Assembly (NCBI RefSeq): GCF_000239795.1
Contig: NZ_CAFJ01000137.1
Location: 1-32,994, forward strand
DNA: 32,994 nucleotides
Direction: 5' to 3'
Source: Bradyrhizobium sp. STM 3809
GTDB lineage: Bacteria; Pseudomonadota; Alphaproteobacteria; Rhizobiales; Xanthobacteraceae
Shown here: positions 25,582 through 32,994 of the stretch, one piece after another
How positions within the stretch are numbered: the first letter of the stretch is position 1
Layout of the letters: each line of letters starts with the position of its first letter
Notes under the pieces: model-generated
Databases searched by the model: none
What the model was told of the DNA's origin: nothing
What the model saw: only the letters and a program-made list of their open reading frames with translations
Made by a program: the position numbers and the translations under genes

Positions 25582-26982
25582 GTGTTCGTGACCTCTTCCC
25601 CAACAGCTGCCGCATCATCGACCTCCGCCCATTCAGATCTGCTCGATCAGTCCGCCCTGAGAACGCTCGCCGAGCGGCTGGTCGAGGCCGCGAAGAAGGC
25701 CGGCGCCGATGCCGCCGATGCGATCGCCGTGCGTGGCATCTCGCAGGGCGTGGAGGTGCGTGACGGGCGCGTCGAGGAATCCGAACGCTCCGAAGGCGAC
25801 GATGTCGGCTTGCGCGTGCTGGTCGGCAAGCGCCAGGCCGTGGTGTCGACGAACGACGTCAGCGGCGACGGCGTCGCGCGGCTCGCGGAGCGCGCGGTCG
25901 CGATGGCGCGCGTGGCGCCTGATGACAAATATGTCGGGCTCGCCGATCCAGAGCTGCTGGCGCGCGAGATTCCGGAGCTCGACCTGCTCGATCCGCACAT
26001 CCCGGGGACTGCGGAGCTGGAGCGGCGGGCCCAGGAAGCGGAGGCTGCGGCGCTCGCGGTCAAGGGCGTCACCAAGTCGGGCGGCGCGTCGGCCTCGGCC
26101 GGCATCGGCGGCATGGTGCTGGTGACGAGCAGCGGCTTTCACGGCGCCTATCTGCGCTCGAGCCAGAGCATCTCGACGACCGCCATCTCCGGCGAAGGCA
26201 CCGGCATGGAGCGCGACTACGACTACACGGCCGCACCGCATGGCGCCGACCTGCTGGCACCCACGGCCGTCGGCCGCAGCGCCGGCGAGCGCGCGGTGGC
26301 GCGCGCCAATCCGCGCAAGGTCGCGACCTGTCAGGTCCCGGTCGTGTTCGATCCCCGCGTGTCGGGCTCGCTGGTCGGCCATCTCGTCGGCGCCATCAAC
26401 GGCGCCTCGATCGCGCGCAAGACCAGCTTCCTCAAGGACAAGCTCGGCGCGCAATTATTCGCCAAGGGCATCCGCATCATCGACGATCCCTTGCGTCGGC
26501 GCGGCCTGCGCTCGCAGCCCTTCGACGCCGAGGGGGTGAAGGTGAAGAAGACGGCGCTCGTCGACGACGGCGTGCTGACGACCTGGCTGCTGGATTCCGC
26601 GACGGCGCGCGAGCTGGGTCTCGTGACCACCGGCCACGCGCATCGCGGCGTCTCGTCCTCGCCGTCGCCGGGCCCGTTCAATCTGCATCTCGAGGCCGGC
26701 GTCGTGACGGCCAAGGAGCTGATCTCCGACATCAAGCAGGGCTTCTACGTCACCGACCTGATCGGCTCCGGCGTCAATGGCGTCACCGGCGACTATAGCC
26801 GCGGCGCCTCCGGATTCTGGATCGAGAATGGCGAGATCGGCTATGCCGTGAGCGAGGTGACGATCGCCGGCCATCTGTTCGAGATCTTCAAGTCGATGAC
26901 CCCGGCTAGCGATCTCGAATTCCGCTATGGCGTCAATGCGCCGACGGTGCGCATCGAAGGGCTCACGCTTGGCGGACGGTGA
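25582..26982 (+). CDS. pmbA: TldD/PmbA family metalloprotease-like protein (TldE)
   Basis: Member of the TldD/TldE family; in E. coli the TldD-TldE heterodimer degrades unfolded peptides and processes microcin B17 and the CcdA antitoxin. The 466-residue product has the family N-terminal domain (GRVEESERSEGDDVGLRVLVGKR, residues about 59-85) and the C-terminal GFWIENGEIGYAVSEVTIAGHLFEIF segment. It lacks the HExxxH zinc motif of TldD, pointing to the PmbA/TldE partner. The tldD gene is not in this window. The start is GTG 25582 or GTG 25588; neither has a strong ribosome site. Its last 14 bases overlap the next gene. Confidence 0.93.
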   Translation: MFVTSSPTAAASSTSAHSDLLDQSALRTLAERLVEAAKKAGADAADAIAVRGISQGVEVRDGRVEESERSEGDDVGLRVLVGKRQAVVSTNDVSGDGVARLAERAVAMARVAPDDKYVGLADPELLAREIPELDLLDPHIPGTAELERRAQEAEAAALAVKGVTKSGGASASAGIGGMVLVTSSGFHGAYLRSSQSISTTAISGEGTGMERDYDYTAAPHGADLLAPTAVGRSAGERAVARANPRKVATCQVPVVFDPRVSGSLVGHLVGAINGASIARKTSFLKDKLGAQLFAKGIRIIDDPLRRRGLRSQPFDAEGVKVKKTALVDDGVLTTWLLDSATARELGLVTTGHAHRGVSSSPSPGPFNLHLEAGVVTAKELISDIKQGFYVTDLIGSGVNGVTGDYSRGASGFWIENGEIGYAVSEVTIAGHLFEIFKSMTPASDLEFRYGVNAPTVRIEGLTLGGR

Positions 26983-27787
26983 GCTCGAGACATCCGGCGA
27001 GACCGGCCCGGCGGCTGATGCCGGGCTGCTGAAGGAGGCGGTGCGCGAGGCCGGCGAGCTGGCGCACGCGATGTTCGGCACCGAGCTGCGCAAATGGACC
27101 AAGGGCGCCTCGTCGCCGGTGTCCGAAGCCGACATGGCGGTCAACGCGCTGCTCGAAGACCGGCTGCGATCGGCAACACCGGAGTATGGCTGGCTGTCCG
27201 AGGAGAGTGCCGACGACCCGGCCCGGCTCGGCCGGCGGCGGGTCTGGATCGTCGATCCGATCGACGGCACGCGCTCCTATCTCGGCCACCGAAGCGACTG
27301 GTGCGTCAGCGTCGCGCTGGTCGAGGACAATGTGCCGGTCCTGGCTGCGGTCTATGCCCCGGTCACCACCGAGTTCTTCTTTGCGGCGCGGGGACAGGGC
27401 ACGCTGCTCAACGGCCAGCCGGTCCGTGCCAGCGAAGGGACTGCGATCGACTTTGCACGCGTCGCCGGTCCCAAACCGCTGGTTGAAAGATTAGCGCATG
27501 CTTTGCAGCCGATCGAGCTGCATCCTCGTATCGGGTCCCTGGCGCTGCGGTTGTGCCGGGTCGCGCATGGCGCGCTCGATGCCGCTTTTGCAGGCGGACA
27601 AAGCCGCGATTGGGATCTTGCGGCGGCTCATCTGATCGTGCAGGAAGCGGGTGGTAAAATGACCGCGTTGTCCGGCGAGCCGATCCACTATAATCGTCCG
27701 GAGGTGGTGCACGGGGTGCTGGTGGCAGCGGGCCGCGACCGACATGCTGATATCGTCGCGCAGTATCGCAGATTACCGCCGGTCTGA
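26969..27787 (+). CDS. inositol monophosphatase family phosphatase (SuhB/CysQ-like)
   Basis: A Mg2+-dependent phosphatase. The 272-residue product carries the IMPase motifs: SPVSEADMAVNALLEDRL (residues about 46-63), LSEES, VDPIDGTRSYLGH and the C-terminal SRDWDLAAAHLIVQEAGGKMT. Substrates in the family include inositol phosphates, 3'-phosphoadenosine 5'-phosphate and sugar phosphates, and the motif alone does not decide. The start TTG 26969 is preferred: GAAGGG lies just upstream and no ATG/GTG is in frame before the conserved region except far inside pmbA. It overlaps pmbA by 14 bases. DUF4170 genes typically follow this phosphatase in Hyphomicrobiales, linking it to the lipid A cluster downstream. 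Confidence 0.88.
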   Translation: MADGELETSGETGPAADAGLLKEAVREAGELAHAMFGTELRKWTKGASSPVSEADMAVNALLEDRLRSATPEYGWLSEESADDPARLGRRRVWIVDPIDGTRSYLGHRSDWCVSVALVEDNVPVLAAVYAPVTTEFFFAARGQGTLLNGQPVRASEGTAIDFARVAGPKPLVERLAHALQPIELHPRIGSLALRLCRVAHGALDAAFAGGQSRDWDLAAAHLIVQEAGGKMTALSGEPIHYNRPEVVHGVLVAAGRDRHADIVAQYRRLPPV

Positions 27788-27809
27788 ACGGTCCCCGAGC
27801 GGCACTCTC

Positions 27810-27849
27810 CCGGACTTCACTTTCCGGATTTCATCTTCCGGACTTCACG
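27810..27849 (+). repeat. 14-base tandem repeat, three units
   Basis: CCGGACTTCACTTT (27810), CCGGATTTCATCTT (27824), CCGGACTTCACGG (27838). It lies in the gap between the IMPase gene and the DUF4170 gene, about 40 bases before the latter's start. Confidence 0.8.
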
Positions 27850-27889
27850 GTCGAGCTCGCCTGCAAGGCGTTGATTAGGAACGGACCCG

Positions 27890-28129
27890 ATGACAGATAG
27901 CGCCTCGCAGCAGCTCCTTCACCTCGTGATCGGCGGCGAGCTCGTCAACCTCGACAAGAACGAGTTCAAGGATCTCGACAAGGTCGACATCGTTGGCGTG
28001 TATCCGAACTATGCGGCGGCCCACGCCGCCTGGCGCGCCAAGGCCCAGATGACGGTCGACAACGCCCACATGCGCTATTTCATCGTTCACCTGCACCGGC
28101 TGCTCGATCCCGGCCAGGACGCGAAGTAA
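27890..28129 (+). CDS. DUF4170 domain protein
   Basis: A 79-residue cytoplasmic-looking protein containing HLVIGGELVNLDKNEFKDLD, VDIVGVYPNYAAAHAAWRAK and MRYFIVHLHRLLDP, the DUF4170 pattern. This family is found beside IMPase and lipid A genes in Hyphomicrobiales, as here. The compact alpha/beta fold with the YAAAHAAWRAKAQ helix could serve as a small regulatory or scaffolding subunit, but no activity is known to me. A GGAACGG-type ribosome site precedes the ATG. It is 17 bases before the DUF374 gene, so co-transcription is likely. Confidence 0.85.
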   Translation: MTDSASQQLLHLVIGGELVNLDKNEFKDLDKVDIVGVYPNYAAAHAAWRAKAQMTVDNAHMRYFIVHLHRLLDPGQDAK

Positions 28130-28146
28130 GACGCGAAGCTTTCGAC

Positions 28147-28932
28147 TTGAAACATCTGATCCGCAATACGCTGCGCAGCGGCTGGTTCCAGCGCGCCGTC
28201 GGGTTCCTCGCGGCCGAGTACCTGCGTCTGGTGTGGCTCACCAACCGCTTCACCTTCGAGCCGCCCGACGTCTACGAGATCGTCGAGCCGCAGATGCCCG
28301 CGATCTTCGCGTTCTGGCACGGCCAGCATCTGCTGACGCCGTTCATCAGGAACAAGCCGAGCTATCGCGCCAAGGTGCTGATCTCCAAGCATCGCGACGG
28401 CGAGTTCAACGCGATCGCCGCCGAGCGGCTCGGTATCGGAACCATCCGCGGCTCGGGCGATCACGGTGGCTCCTTCCACCGGAAAGGCGGGGTCGGGGCG
28501 TTCAGGGAGATGGTGCAAGCGCTCGAAGACAACTATAACGTTGCATCGACCGCCGATGTGCCGAAGCGCGCGCGGATTGCGGGTCTCGGCATCATCATGC
28601 TCGCGCGTGAGTCAGGACGTCCGATCATGCCCTTCGCAATGGTCACGAGCCGCTTCATCCGTCTGAAGAATTGGGACAGCACCACCATCAATTTGCCATT
28701 CGGCCGCGGCGCATTGGTGGGAATCAAGGAAATCAGCGTGCCGCGCGATGCCGATGCCGCCGCCATGGAGCAGGCCCGCCTCGATCTCGAGGCGACGCTC
28801 AACGAATGCATGCGCCGCGCCTATGCGATCGTCGGCCGGCCCGAAGCCTGCCCGCCGCCGGTGAATTCGGGAGCCGACTCCTTGGGAGCCGGCTCTTCGG
28901 GAGCGGACTCTTTGGGAGCATCCAATGGCTAG
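28147..28932 (+). CDS. DUF374 family acyltransferase (LpxJ-like)
   Basis: A 261-residue membrane-associated acyltransferase-like protein. Motif FAFWHGQHLLTPF (residues 55-66, His58) and LISKHRDGEFNAIAAERLGI (78-97) followed by TIRGSGDHGG are the DUF374 signature. DUF374 includes LpxJ, a late acyltransferase of lipid A synthesis first described in Campylobacter and related bacteria. The waaA and lpxK genes directly after it support a lipid A role, perhaps addition of a secondary acyl chain. The start is TTG 28147. The C-terminus is a near-repeat GADSLGAGSSGADSLGASNG encoded by a 15-base tandem repeat, outside the conserved domain. The gene overlaps waaA by eight bases. Confidence 0.88.
   Translation: MKHLIRNTLRSGWFQRAVGFLAAEYLRLVWLTNRFTFEPPDVYEIVEPQMPAIFAFWHGQHLLTPFIRNKPSYRAKVLISKHRDGEFNAIAAERLGIGTIRGSGDHGGSFHRKGGVGAFREMVQALEDNYNVASTADVPKRARIAGLGIIMLARESGRPIMPFAMVTSRFIRLKNWDSTTINLPFGRGALVGIKEISVPRDADAAAMEQARLDLEATLNECMRRAYAIVGRPEACPPPVNSGADSLGAGSSGADSLGASNG
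28869..28919 (+). repeat. 15-base tandem repeat, four units, at 3' end of DUF374 gene
   Basis: GGGAGC recurs at 28869, 28884, 28899 and 28914, each followed by a variant of CGACTCCTT. The period of 15 keeps the frame and encodes GADSL-GAGSS-GADSL-GAS. The array ends five bases before the waaA start codon. Confidence 0.85.
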
Positions 28933-30232
28933 CCCGCTGCCGATGGCCCTGCGTGTCTACCGCGGGTTGTCCTCGGCGGCGGTGCCGCTTGCTCCGGCCC
29001 TGATCAGGCAGCGGCTCAAGCGCGGCAAGGAGGATCCGGAGCGCAGCGACGAGCGGCGCGGCCTCAGCCACGACACCCGCCCGCAGGGACCTCTGGTCTG
29101 GATACACGGGGCCAGCGTCGGCGAAGTGCTGGCGGCTGCGGCGCTGATCGAGCGGCTGCGGGCGCTCAACATCCGCATCCTGATCACCTCGGGCACGGTG
29201 ACGTCCGCGGCGATCGTCGCCAAACGTTTCCCGCCCGACGTCATCCACCAATACGTCCCCTACGACACGCCGCGTTTCGTCGAGCGCTTCATCGATCATT
29301 GGCGGCCGTCGCTCGGCCTGTTCATCGAATCTGATCTGTGGCCGAACCTGATCCTCGCCGGCGCGTCGCGGCGGGTGCCGATGGTGGTGATCAACGGCCG
29401 CATGTCGCAGCGCTCGTTCCCGCGCTGGCGCCGGATGGCCGGTGCGATCTCCGCGCTGCTCGGACGCTTCGATCTCTGCCTGACGCAGTCGCAGGCGGAT
29501 GCGGAGCGGTTCTCGGCACTCGGCGCCCGCAACGTCATCACGACAGGCAATCTCAAGCTCGACGTGCCGGCGCCGCCGGCCGATGCGGCGAAGCTCGACC
29601 GGCTCACCGCGATGACGCGCGGTCGTCCGGTGTTCGTCGCGGCGTCCACGCATCCCGGCGAGGAGGAGATCCTGATCGCCGCCCACAAGGCGTTGTCGGC
29701 GTCGCATTCCTCGTTGCTCACGGTGATCGTGCCGCGGCATCCGCATCGCGGTCCGGCGGTTGCCGAGCTCATCGCCGGCGCGGGGCTGCAAGGCGCGCTG
29801 CGCTCGCGCGAGGAGCAGCCGCTCGCCGGCACCGACATCTACGTCGCGGACACCGTGGGCGAGCTCGGCCTGTTCTACCGGCTGGCGTCGGTCGTCTTCG
29901 TGGGCGGATCGCTGGTCGAGCATGGCGGCCAGAATCCGATCGAGGCGGTCAAGCTCGGCGCGGCCGTCGTGCACGGCCCCCATGTCTTCAACTTCACCGA
30001 TGTCTATGACGCGCTCGACAAGGCCGCCGGCGCCCGGCTCGCCCATGATCCGGAAGCGCTGGTGCGGCAGCTCCGGCAGCTGCTGGCCGAGCCGGAGGCC
30101 TGCAACGCGCTGGTCGCGGCCGGATCGCGCGTCGTCGACCAGCTCGGCGGCGCGCTGGAGCGGACGATGACGGCGCTCGAGCCCTATCTGCTGCAGGTCA
30201 GGCTGGAGATGGGGGCTGCCGGCGATGCGTGA
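28925..30232 (+). CDS. waaA: Kdo transferase WaaA (KdtA)
   Basis: Transfers Kdo residues from CMP-Kdo to lipid IVA at the inner face of the cytoplasmic membrane. The 435-residue product has an N-terminal hydrophobic stretch, then PLVWIHGASVGEVLAAAALI (about 56-75, with the catalytic-type Glu in GASVGEV). NGRMSQRSFPRWRR follows, and the C-terminal CMP-Kdo site is GGSLVEHGGQNPIEAVKLGA followed by VVHGPHVFNFTDVYDAL. All are diagnostic of KdtA. ATG 28925 overlaps the end of the DUF374 gene; its stop overlaps lpxK by eight bases. The acyltransferase, waaA and lpxK are thus overlapping and probably translationally coupled. Confidence 0.97.
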   Translation: MASPLPMALRVYRGLSSAAVPLAPALIRQRLKRGKEDPERSDERRGLSHDTRPQGPLVWIHGASVGEVLAAAALIERLRALNIRILITSGTVTSAAIVAKRFPPDVIHQYVPYDTPRFVERFIDHWRPSLGLFIESDLWPNLILAGASRRVPMVVINGRMSQRSFPRWRRMAGAISALLGRFDLCLTQSQADAERFSALGARNVITTGNLKLDVPAPPADAAKLDRLTAMTRGRPVFVAASTHPGEEEILIAAHKALSASHSSLLTVIVPRHPHRGPAVAELIAGAGLQGALRSREEQPLAGTDIYVADTVGELGLFYRLASVVFVGGSLVEHGGQNPIEAVKLGAAVVHGPHVFNFTDVYDALDKAAGARLAHDPEALVRQLRQLLAEPEACNALVAAGSRVVDQLGGALERTMTALEPYLLQVRLEMGAAGDA

Positions 30233-31232
30233 GCCGGCCTTCTGGCATCGGCCTCCGACCTGGCAATCGCGATTGTTGTCCCCGCTCTCGATGCTGTATG
30301 GCGCCGTCGCCGCGCGCCGCATGGCCCAGCCGGGCATCAAGGCCGGCGTGCCCGTGATCTGCGTCGGCAATTTCCACGTCGGGGGTGCCGGGAAGACGCC
30401 GACCGTGCTGGCGCTGACGGCCCTGCTGCACGAACTCGGCGAGCATCCGGTGGTGCTGAGCCGCGGCTATGGCGGCCGGCTGCCGGGACCGGTACTGGTC
30501 GACCCGGCCGCTCATGTCGCCGCCGATGTCGGCGACGAGCCGCTGATGATGGCAGCTTCCGTCCCTGTGGTGGTGTCGCGTGCGCGCGCCGACGGGATCG
30601 GATTGGCGAAGGCGCAAGGCGCGTCCGTCATCCTGATGGATGACGGTTTTCAGAATCCGTCGATCGCCAAGGATCTCGCGCTGATCGTGATCGACGGCGG
30701 CCGCGGTCTCGGCAATGCCCAGGTGTTTCCCGCCGGACCGCTGCGCGCGCCGCTGCCGCCGCAGCTGGCGCGGACCGACGCCCTGATGGTCATCGGCCGT
30801 GGTGAGGCCGGGGAGGCTGTCGCATCCCGCGTGGCGGCGGCGGGCAAGCCCGTTCTCAGGGCGCAGCTGCGGCCGGATTCGCGCGTGGTCGCGGCGCTCG
30901 CCGGACGGCCCATCCTGGCCTTCGCGGGCATCGGCGACCCCCAGCGCTTCTTCAGAACATTGCGGGTAAGCGGGCTCGAGATCAGGGCGGAGCGGGCGTT
31001 CCCCGATCACCACCCCTTCAGCGCCGATGACATCGCGGCGCTCGTGCAGGCGGCCACGCGCGATGGGCTGACGCTGGTCACGACCGAGAAGGATCTCGCG
31101 CGGCTGCGCGGCCGCCGATGGGATCATCCGGAGCTTGCGCCGACGGCCTTTCCGGTGACCTTGCAGTTCGATGATGACATGGCGGTCCGCGCCTTGGTGG
31201 CGCAGCGGCTGTCAGCGTCGCGGCGGCCCTAG
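30225..31232 (+). CDS. lpxK: tetraacyldisaccharide 4'-kinase LpxK
   Basis: Phosphorylates the 4' position of the tetraacyl disaccharide to form lipid IVA, the WaaA acceptor. The 335-residue product has a P-loop GNFHVGGAGKTPT (residues 48-60) preceded by VPVICVG. MDDGFQNPSI is the second conserved segment with the catalytic Asp, and the C-terminal TLVTTEKDLARLRG is typical of LpxK. The start overlaps waaA by eight bases. Its stop codon overlaps the stop of the convergent DUF2093 gene through a shared CTAG. Gene order waaA-lpxK is usual in Hyphomicrobiales. Confidence 0.97.
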   Translation: MREPAFWHRPPTWQSRLLSPLSMLYGAVAARRMAQPGIKAGVPVICVGNFHVGGAGKTPTVLALTALLHELGEHPVVLSRGYGGRLPGPVLVDPAAHVAADVGDEPLMMAASVPVVVSRARADGIGLAKAQGASVILMDDGFQNPSIAKDLALIVIDGGRGLGNAQVFPAGPLRAPLPPQLARTDALMVIGRGEAGEAVASRVAAAGKPVLRAQLRPDSRVVAALAGRPILAFAGIGDPQRFFRTLRVSGLEIRAERAFPDHHPFSADDIAALVQAATRDGLTLVTTEKDLARLRGRRWDHPELAPTAFPVTLQFDDDMAVRALVAQRLSASRRP

Positions 31233-31456
31233 CCGTTCGCCTTCAGCGCGCCGGGATAGTGGCGCTGCAGGACCGCGCTCGGCAGCGCATAGGCCTCCTG
31301 GAGGTCGACGCTCCAGTATTTCAGCTCGTCGAGCGGAATCCGTGCATCGGTCACCGCGCAGCGCACGTAGCTTCCCGGTGAGATCACGCGGAAATCACCA
31401 TCCAGATACTGCACCTGCGCTTCCCCCTGGCCCGAGGGACCGAACTTGTTGAGCAC
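31229..31456 (-). CDS. DUF2093 domain protein
   Basis: A 75-residue protein: LNKFGPSGQGEAQVQYLDGD, VISPGSYVRCAVTDARIPLD and ELKYWSVDLQEAYALPSAVL are characteristic of DUF2093, a small family in alphaproteobacteria. The start GTG 31456 is chosen because the family begins at this LNKFG segment and because GGAG lies nine bases upstream; the frame is open further upstream without family resemblance. Only one cysteine is present. Function unknown. It commonly lies next to lpxK and xseA in Hyphomicrobiales, as here. Confidence 0.85.
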   Translation of the reverse strand: MLNKFGPSGQGEAQVQYLDGDFRVISPGSYVRCAVTDARIPLDELKYWSVDLQEAYALPSAVLQRHYPGALKANG

Positions 31457-31642
31457 GTCCGCGATCTCCAATCCATGTACGCCGCCGCCGCGCGCACAAC
31501 CCGACGATATCAGGCAGTTTTCGTAGCATAGATAGGGGGGACTGTCGCTTCCGCAAACCCACTGATTTGTGATGCGGTGCCTCAAAGGACCGTGCTAGCT
31601 AGGATTTTGGGTCTCCGCCGCTTGTCTCGTCCGGCTGGTTTG

Positions 31643-32467
31643 ATGCGCTTCCTCGCCACCGTCGTCGCTGTCCTGCTCTGTGCCACGGCATCGCTGGCCG
31701 CCGCGGAGCCATTGCCGGTCGCGGTCGAGATTCCCTCCGGCGGCTACGTGTTGCACGCGCAGCTTTATACTCCGGTGGGGAAGGGCCCTTTTCCGACCGT
31801 GATCGCGCTGCATGGCTGCGGCGGACTGGCCGGCCGCACCGAGCCGGTGCTGCCGCGCTACCGCGACTGGGCGCTCGACCTCGTCAAGGACGGCAAGGCG
31901 GTGCTGCTGCCGGACAGCTACGGCTCGCGCGGTCTCGGCCCGCAATGCCGTGTCAAGGAGCGTCGCATCAGCGGCCGGCGCGAGCGGGTCGCAGACATCG
32001 TCGCCGCGCAGAAATGGCTGCTGCAGCAATCCTGGGCGATGCCGGACCGCATCAGCCTGGTCGGCTGGGCGAGCGGCGCCAGCGCGCTGCTCTGGGCGGT
32101 GCGGCCGCAACTGCCCGACCATGTCTCGCCGGACTTCCGTGCGGCCATCGCCTTCTATCCGGATTGCCGCGCCTCGTCGGGCCTGGGCTGGAGCGCGCGC
32201 GTGCCGACGCTGATCCTGATCGGCGGTCTCGACGACGTCTATTCGCCGCCGGCCTGCCGGCAGATGATCGACGGCGCCCGCGGCCGCAGCGCGCTGACGC
32301 GCATCGTGGTCTATCCCGGTGCCTATCACGATTTCGACCGGCTCAATCTGCCGGTCCATCAGGTGGCGGGCGCCGATGCCGCCGCCCCCGAACGCGGCCA
32401 TGTCGGCTCCGATCCCGAAGCCCGCGCCGATGCGCAGAAGCTCGTGGCCGACTGGCTGGCGCGCTAA
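31643..32467 (+). CDS. secreted dienelactone hydrolase-like alpha/beta hydrolase
   Basis: A 274-residue exported hydrolase. Signal peptide residues 1-21 (MRFLATVVAVLLCATASLAAA). PTVIALHGCGGLAGR (51-65) forms the oxyanion region. The nucleophile elbow is GWASG with Ser144, where classical dienelactone hydrolases have Cys. Asp197/Asp198 (GGLDDVYSP) and His229 (AYHDFDR) complete the triad. The LPDSYGSRGLGPQC segment, with YPDCRAS, is typical of the secreted DLH branch and holds cysteines that could pair. The substrate is unknown. The start is uncertain: ATG 31643 gives the signal peptide but has no good ribosome site; GTG 31577 and 31592 are in frame upstream. It is convergent with xseA, 7 bases apart. 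Confidence 0.86.
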   Translation: MRFLATVVAVLLCATASLAAAEPLPVAVEIPSGGYVLHAQLYTPVGKGPFPTVIALHGCGGLAGRTEPVLPRYRDWALDLVKDGKAVLLPDSYGSRGLGPQCRVKERRISGRRERVADIVAAQKWLLQQSWAMPDRISLVGWASGASALLWAVRPQLPDHVSPDFRAAIAFYPDCRASSGLGWSARVPTLILIGGLDDVYSPPACRQMIDGARGRSALTRIVVYPGAYHDFDRLNLPVHQVAGADAAAPERGHVGSDPEARADAQKLVADWLAR

Positions 32468-32474
32468 GGCGCCG

Positions 32475-32994
32475 TCAGAACAGGCTGCCCTGATCGGCGG
32501 GATCGGGCGTGCGCTTCGGCGCCGCCGGCTTGCTCTCCCGCGCAGGCTTCGGCGCGGCGGGAGCTGATGCCGGGACAGGGCTTCCCGCGCCGGCCGTCGC
32601 CGCGATCCTGCCATCGGCGAACTCGATCGACAGCGCCGCACCCGATTCGATCCCTGCCGCCTGGTGCAGCGGATGGCCGGCCTCGTCGCGCACCAGCGCG
32701 AAGCCGCGGGCCAGCACGCTGCGATACGACAGCGCCGACAGCAATTGGCCGGCGTGATCGGTCCGCGCCCGCAGCCGCAGGATCGAGGTGGCCAGCGCGC
32801 GGCTGGCGCGATCGGCGAGCCGCTCGGTGCGGTCACGCTCGCGCGCGATCGCCTGCCGCTTGGCCTGCGCATAGGCCTGGCGCGACGCCTTGAAGCGGGC
32901 GTCGAGCGCCTCGAAGCGCTCGCGCCGCCGGTGCAGCAGCGCGCGCGCCGACAGCGACAGCCGCTCGGAGGACACCACCAGGCGATGATCGGCC
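32475..32994 (-). CDS. xseA: exodeoxyribonuclease VII large subunit XseA (3' part)
   Basis: The gene runs off the right edge; only the last 172 or so codons are here. The coiled-coil region ([20 protein letters not shown] and onward, many Arg/Ala/Leu) and the C-terminal [20 protein letters not shown] segment identify XseA, which with XseB degrades single-stranded DNA to oligonucleotides. After the domain there is a Pro/Ala/Lys-rich tail of about 60 residues ([20 protein letters not shown] and onward, ending DQGSLF). The frame is open through the window edge with no start codon inside. Confidence 0.93.
   Translation of the reverse strand, partial: ADHRLVVSSERLSLSARALLHRRRERFEALDARFKASRQAYAQAKRQAIARERDRTERLADRASRALATSILRLRARTDHAGQLLSALSYRSVLARGFALVRDEAGHPLHQAAGIESGAALSIEFADGRIAATAGAGSPVPASAPAAPKPARESKPAAPKRTPDPADQGSLF

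Noticed and set aside
28869-28919. short tandem repeats considered as a CRISPR array
   Set aside because: Units are 15 bases without spacers and encode protein. No cas gene is present.

Overview
The window looks like ordinary chromosomal DNA from a GC-rich alphaproteobacterium of the order Hyphomicrobiales, most likely Bradyrhizobium or a close relative (Nitrobacteraceae). The grounds are high GC with strong third-position GC bias, an HrcA/CIRCE-type groESL operon, HisZ-dependent histidine synthesis, the gene order IMPase / DUF4170 / DUF374 acyltransferase / waaA / lpxK / DUF2093, and two copies of a palindromic cgtcatgg...ccatgacg repeat common in Bradyrhizobium genomes. The genus is inferred from recognition, not from a search.

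Layout. 1-542 is a non-coding lead-in with one palindromic repeat. 543-3641 carries glcE and glcF (glycolate oxidase subunits; glcD is presumably just outside) and a lysine/alanine-rich histone H1-like protein. 4093-5085 encodes a TorF-family putative porin. 5322-7082 (minus) encodes a fused BacA/SbmA-like ABC transporter. 7406-9070 encodes an LctP-family lactate/glycolate permease. 9220-11103 holds two secreted proteins of unknown role and the second palindromic repeat. 11254-13497 (minus) is groES-groEL with promoter and CIRCE operator. 13663-17034 holds a small lipoprotein, an orphan CheZ-like phosphatase, an L,D-transpeptidase and a DUF2076 protein, mostly separated by bidirectional terminators.

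17246-22205 (minus) runs rsmE, hisZ, hisG, a DPM1/ArnC-type glycosyltransferase and a ChbG/HpnK-type deacetylase, with start/stop overlaps in the hisZ/hisG and glycosyltransferase/deacetylase pairs. Divergent from it, 22424-24779 carries two tandem paralogous secreted four-cysteine proteins followed by ubiA. A DUF6101-like gene converges on ubiA. 25582-31232 is a long plus-strand run: pmbA/tldE, an IMPase-family phosphatase, DUF4170, a DUF374 (LpxJ-like) acyltransferase, waaA and lpxK, i.e. a lipid A/Kdo assembly cluster. The window ends with a convergent DUF2093 gene, a secreted dienelactone-hydrolase-like protein and the 3' part of xseA.

I see no prophage, transposase, CRISPR array, tRNA or rRNA. 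The least explained items are the tandem four-cysteine secreted pair beside ubiA, the glycosyltransferase/deacetylase pair, the orphan CheZ with CtrA-like half-sites upstream, a long HisG that coexists with HisZ, and several short in-register tandem repeats next to gene starts in the pmbA-waaA run. None of these by itself shows a new system.
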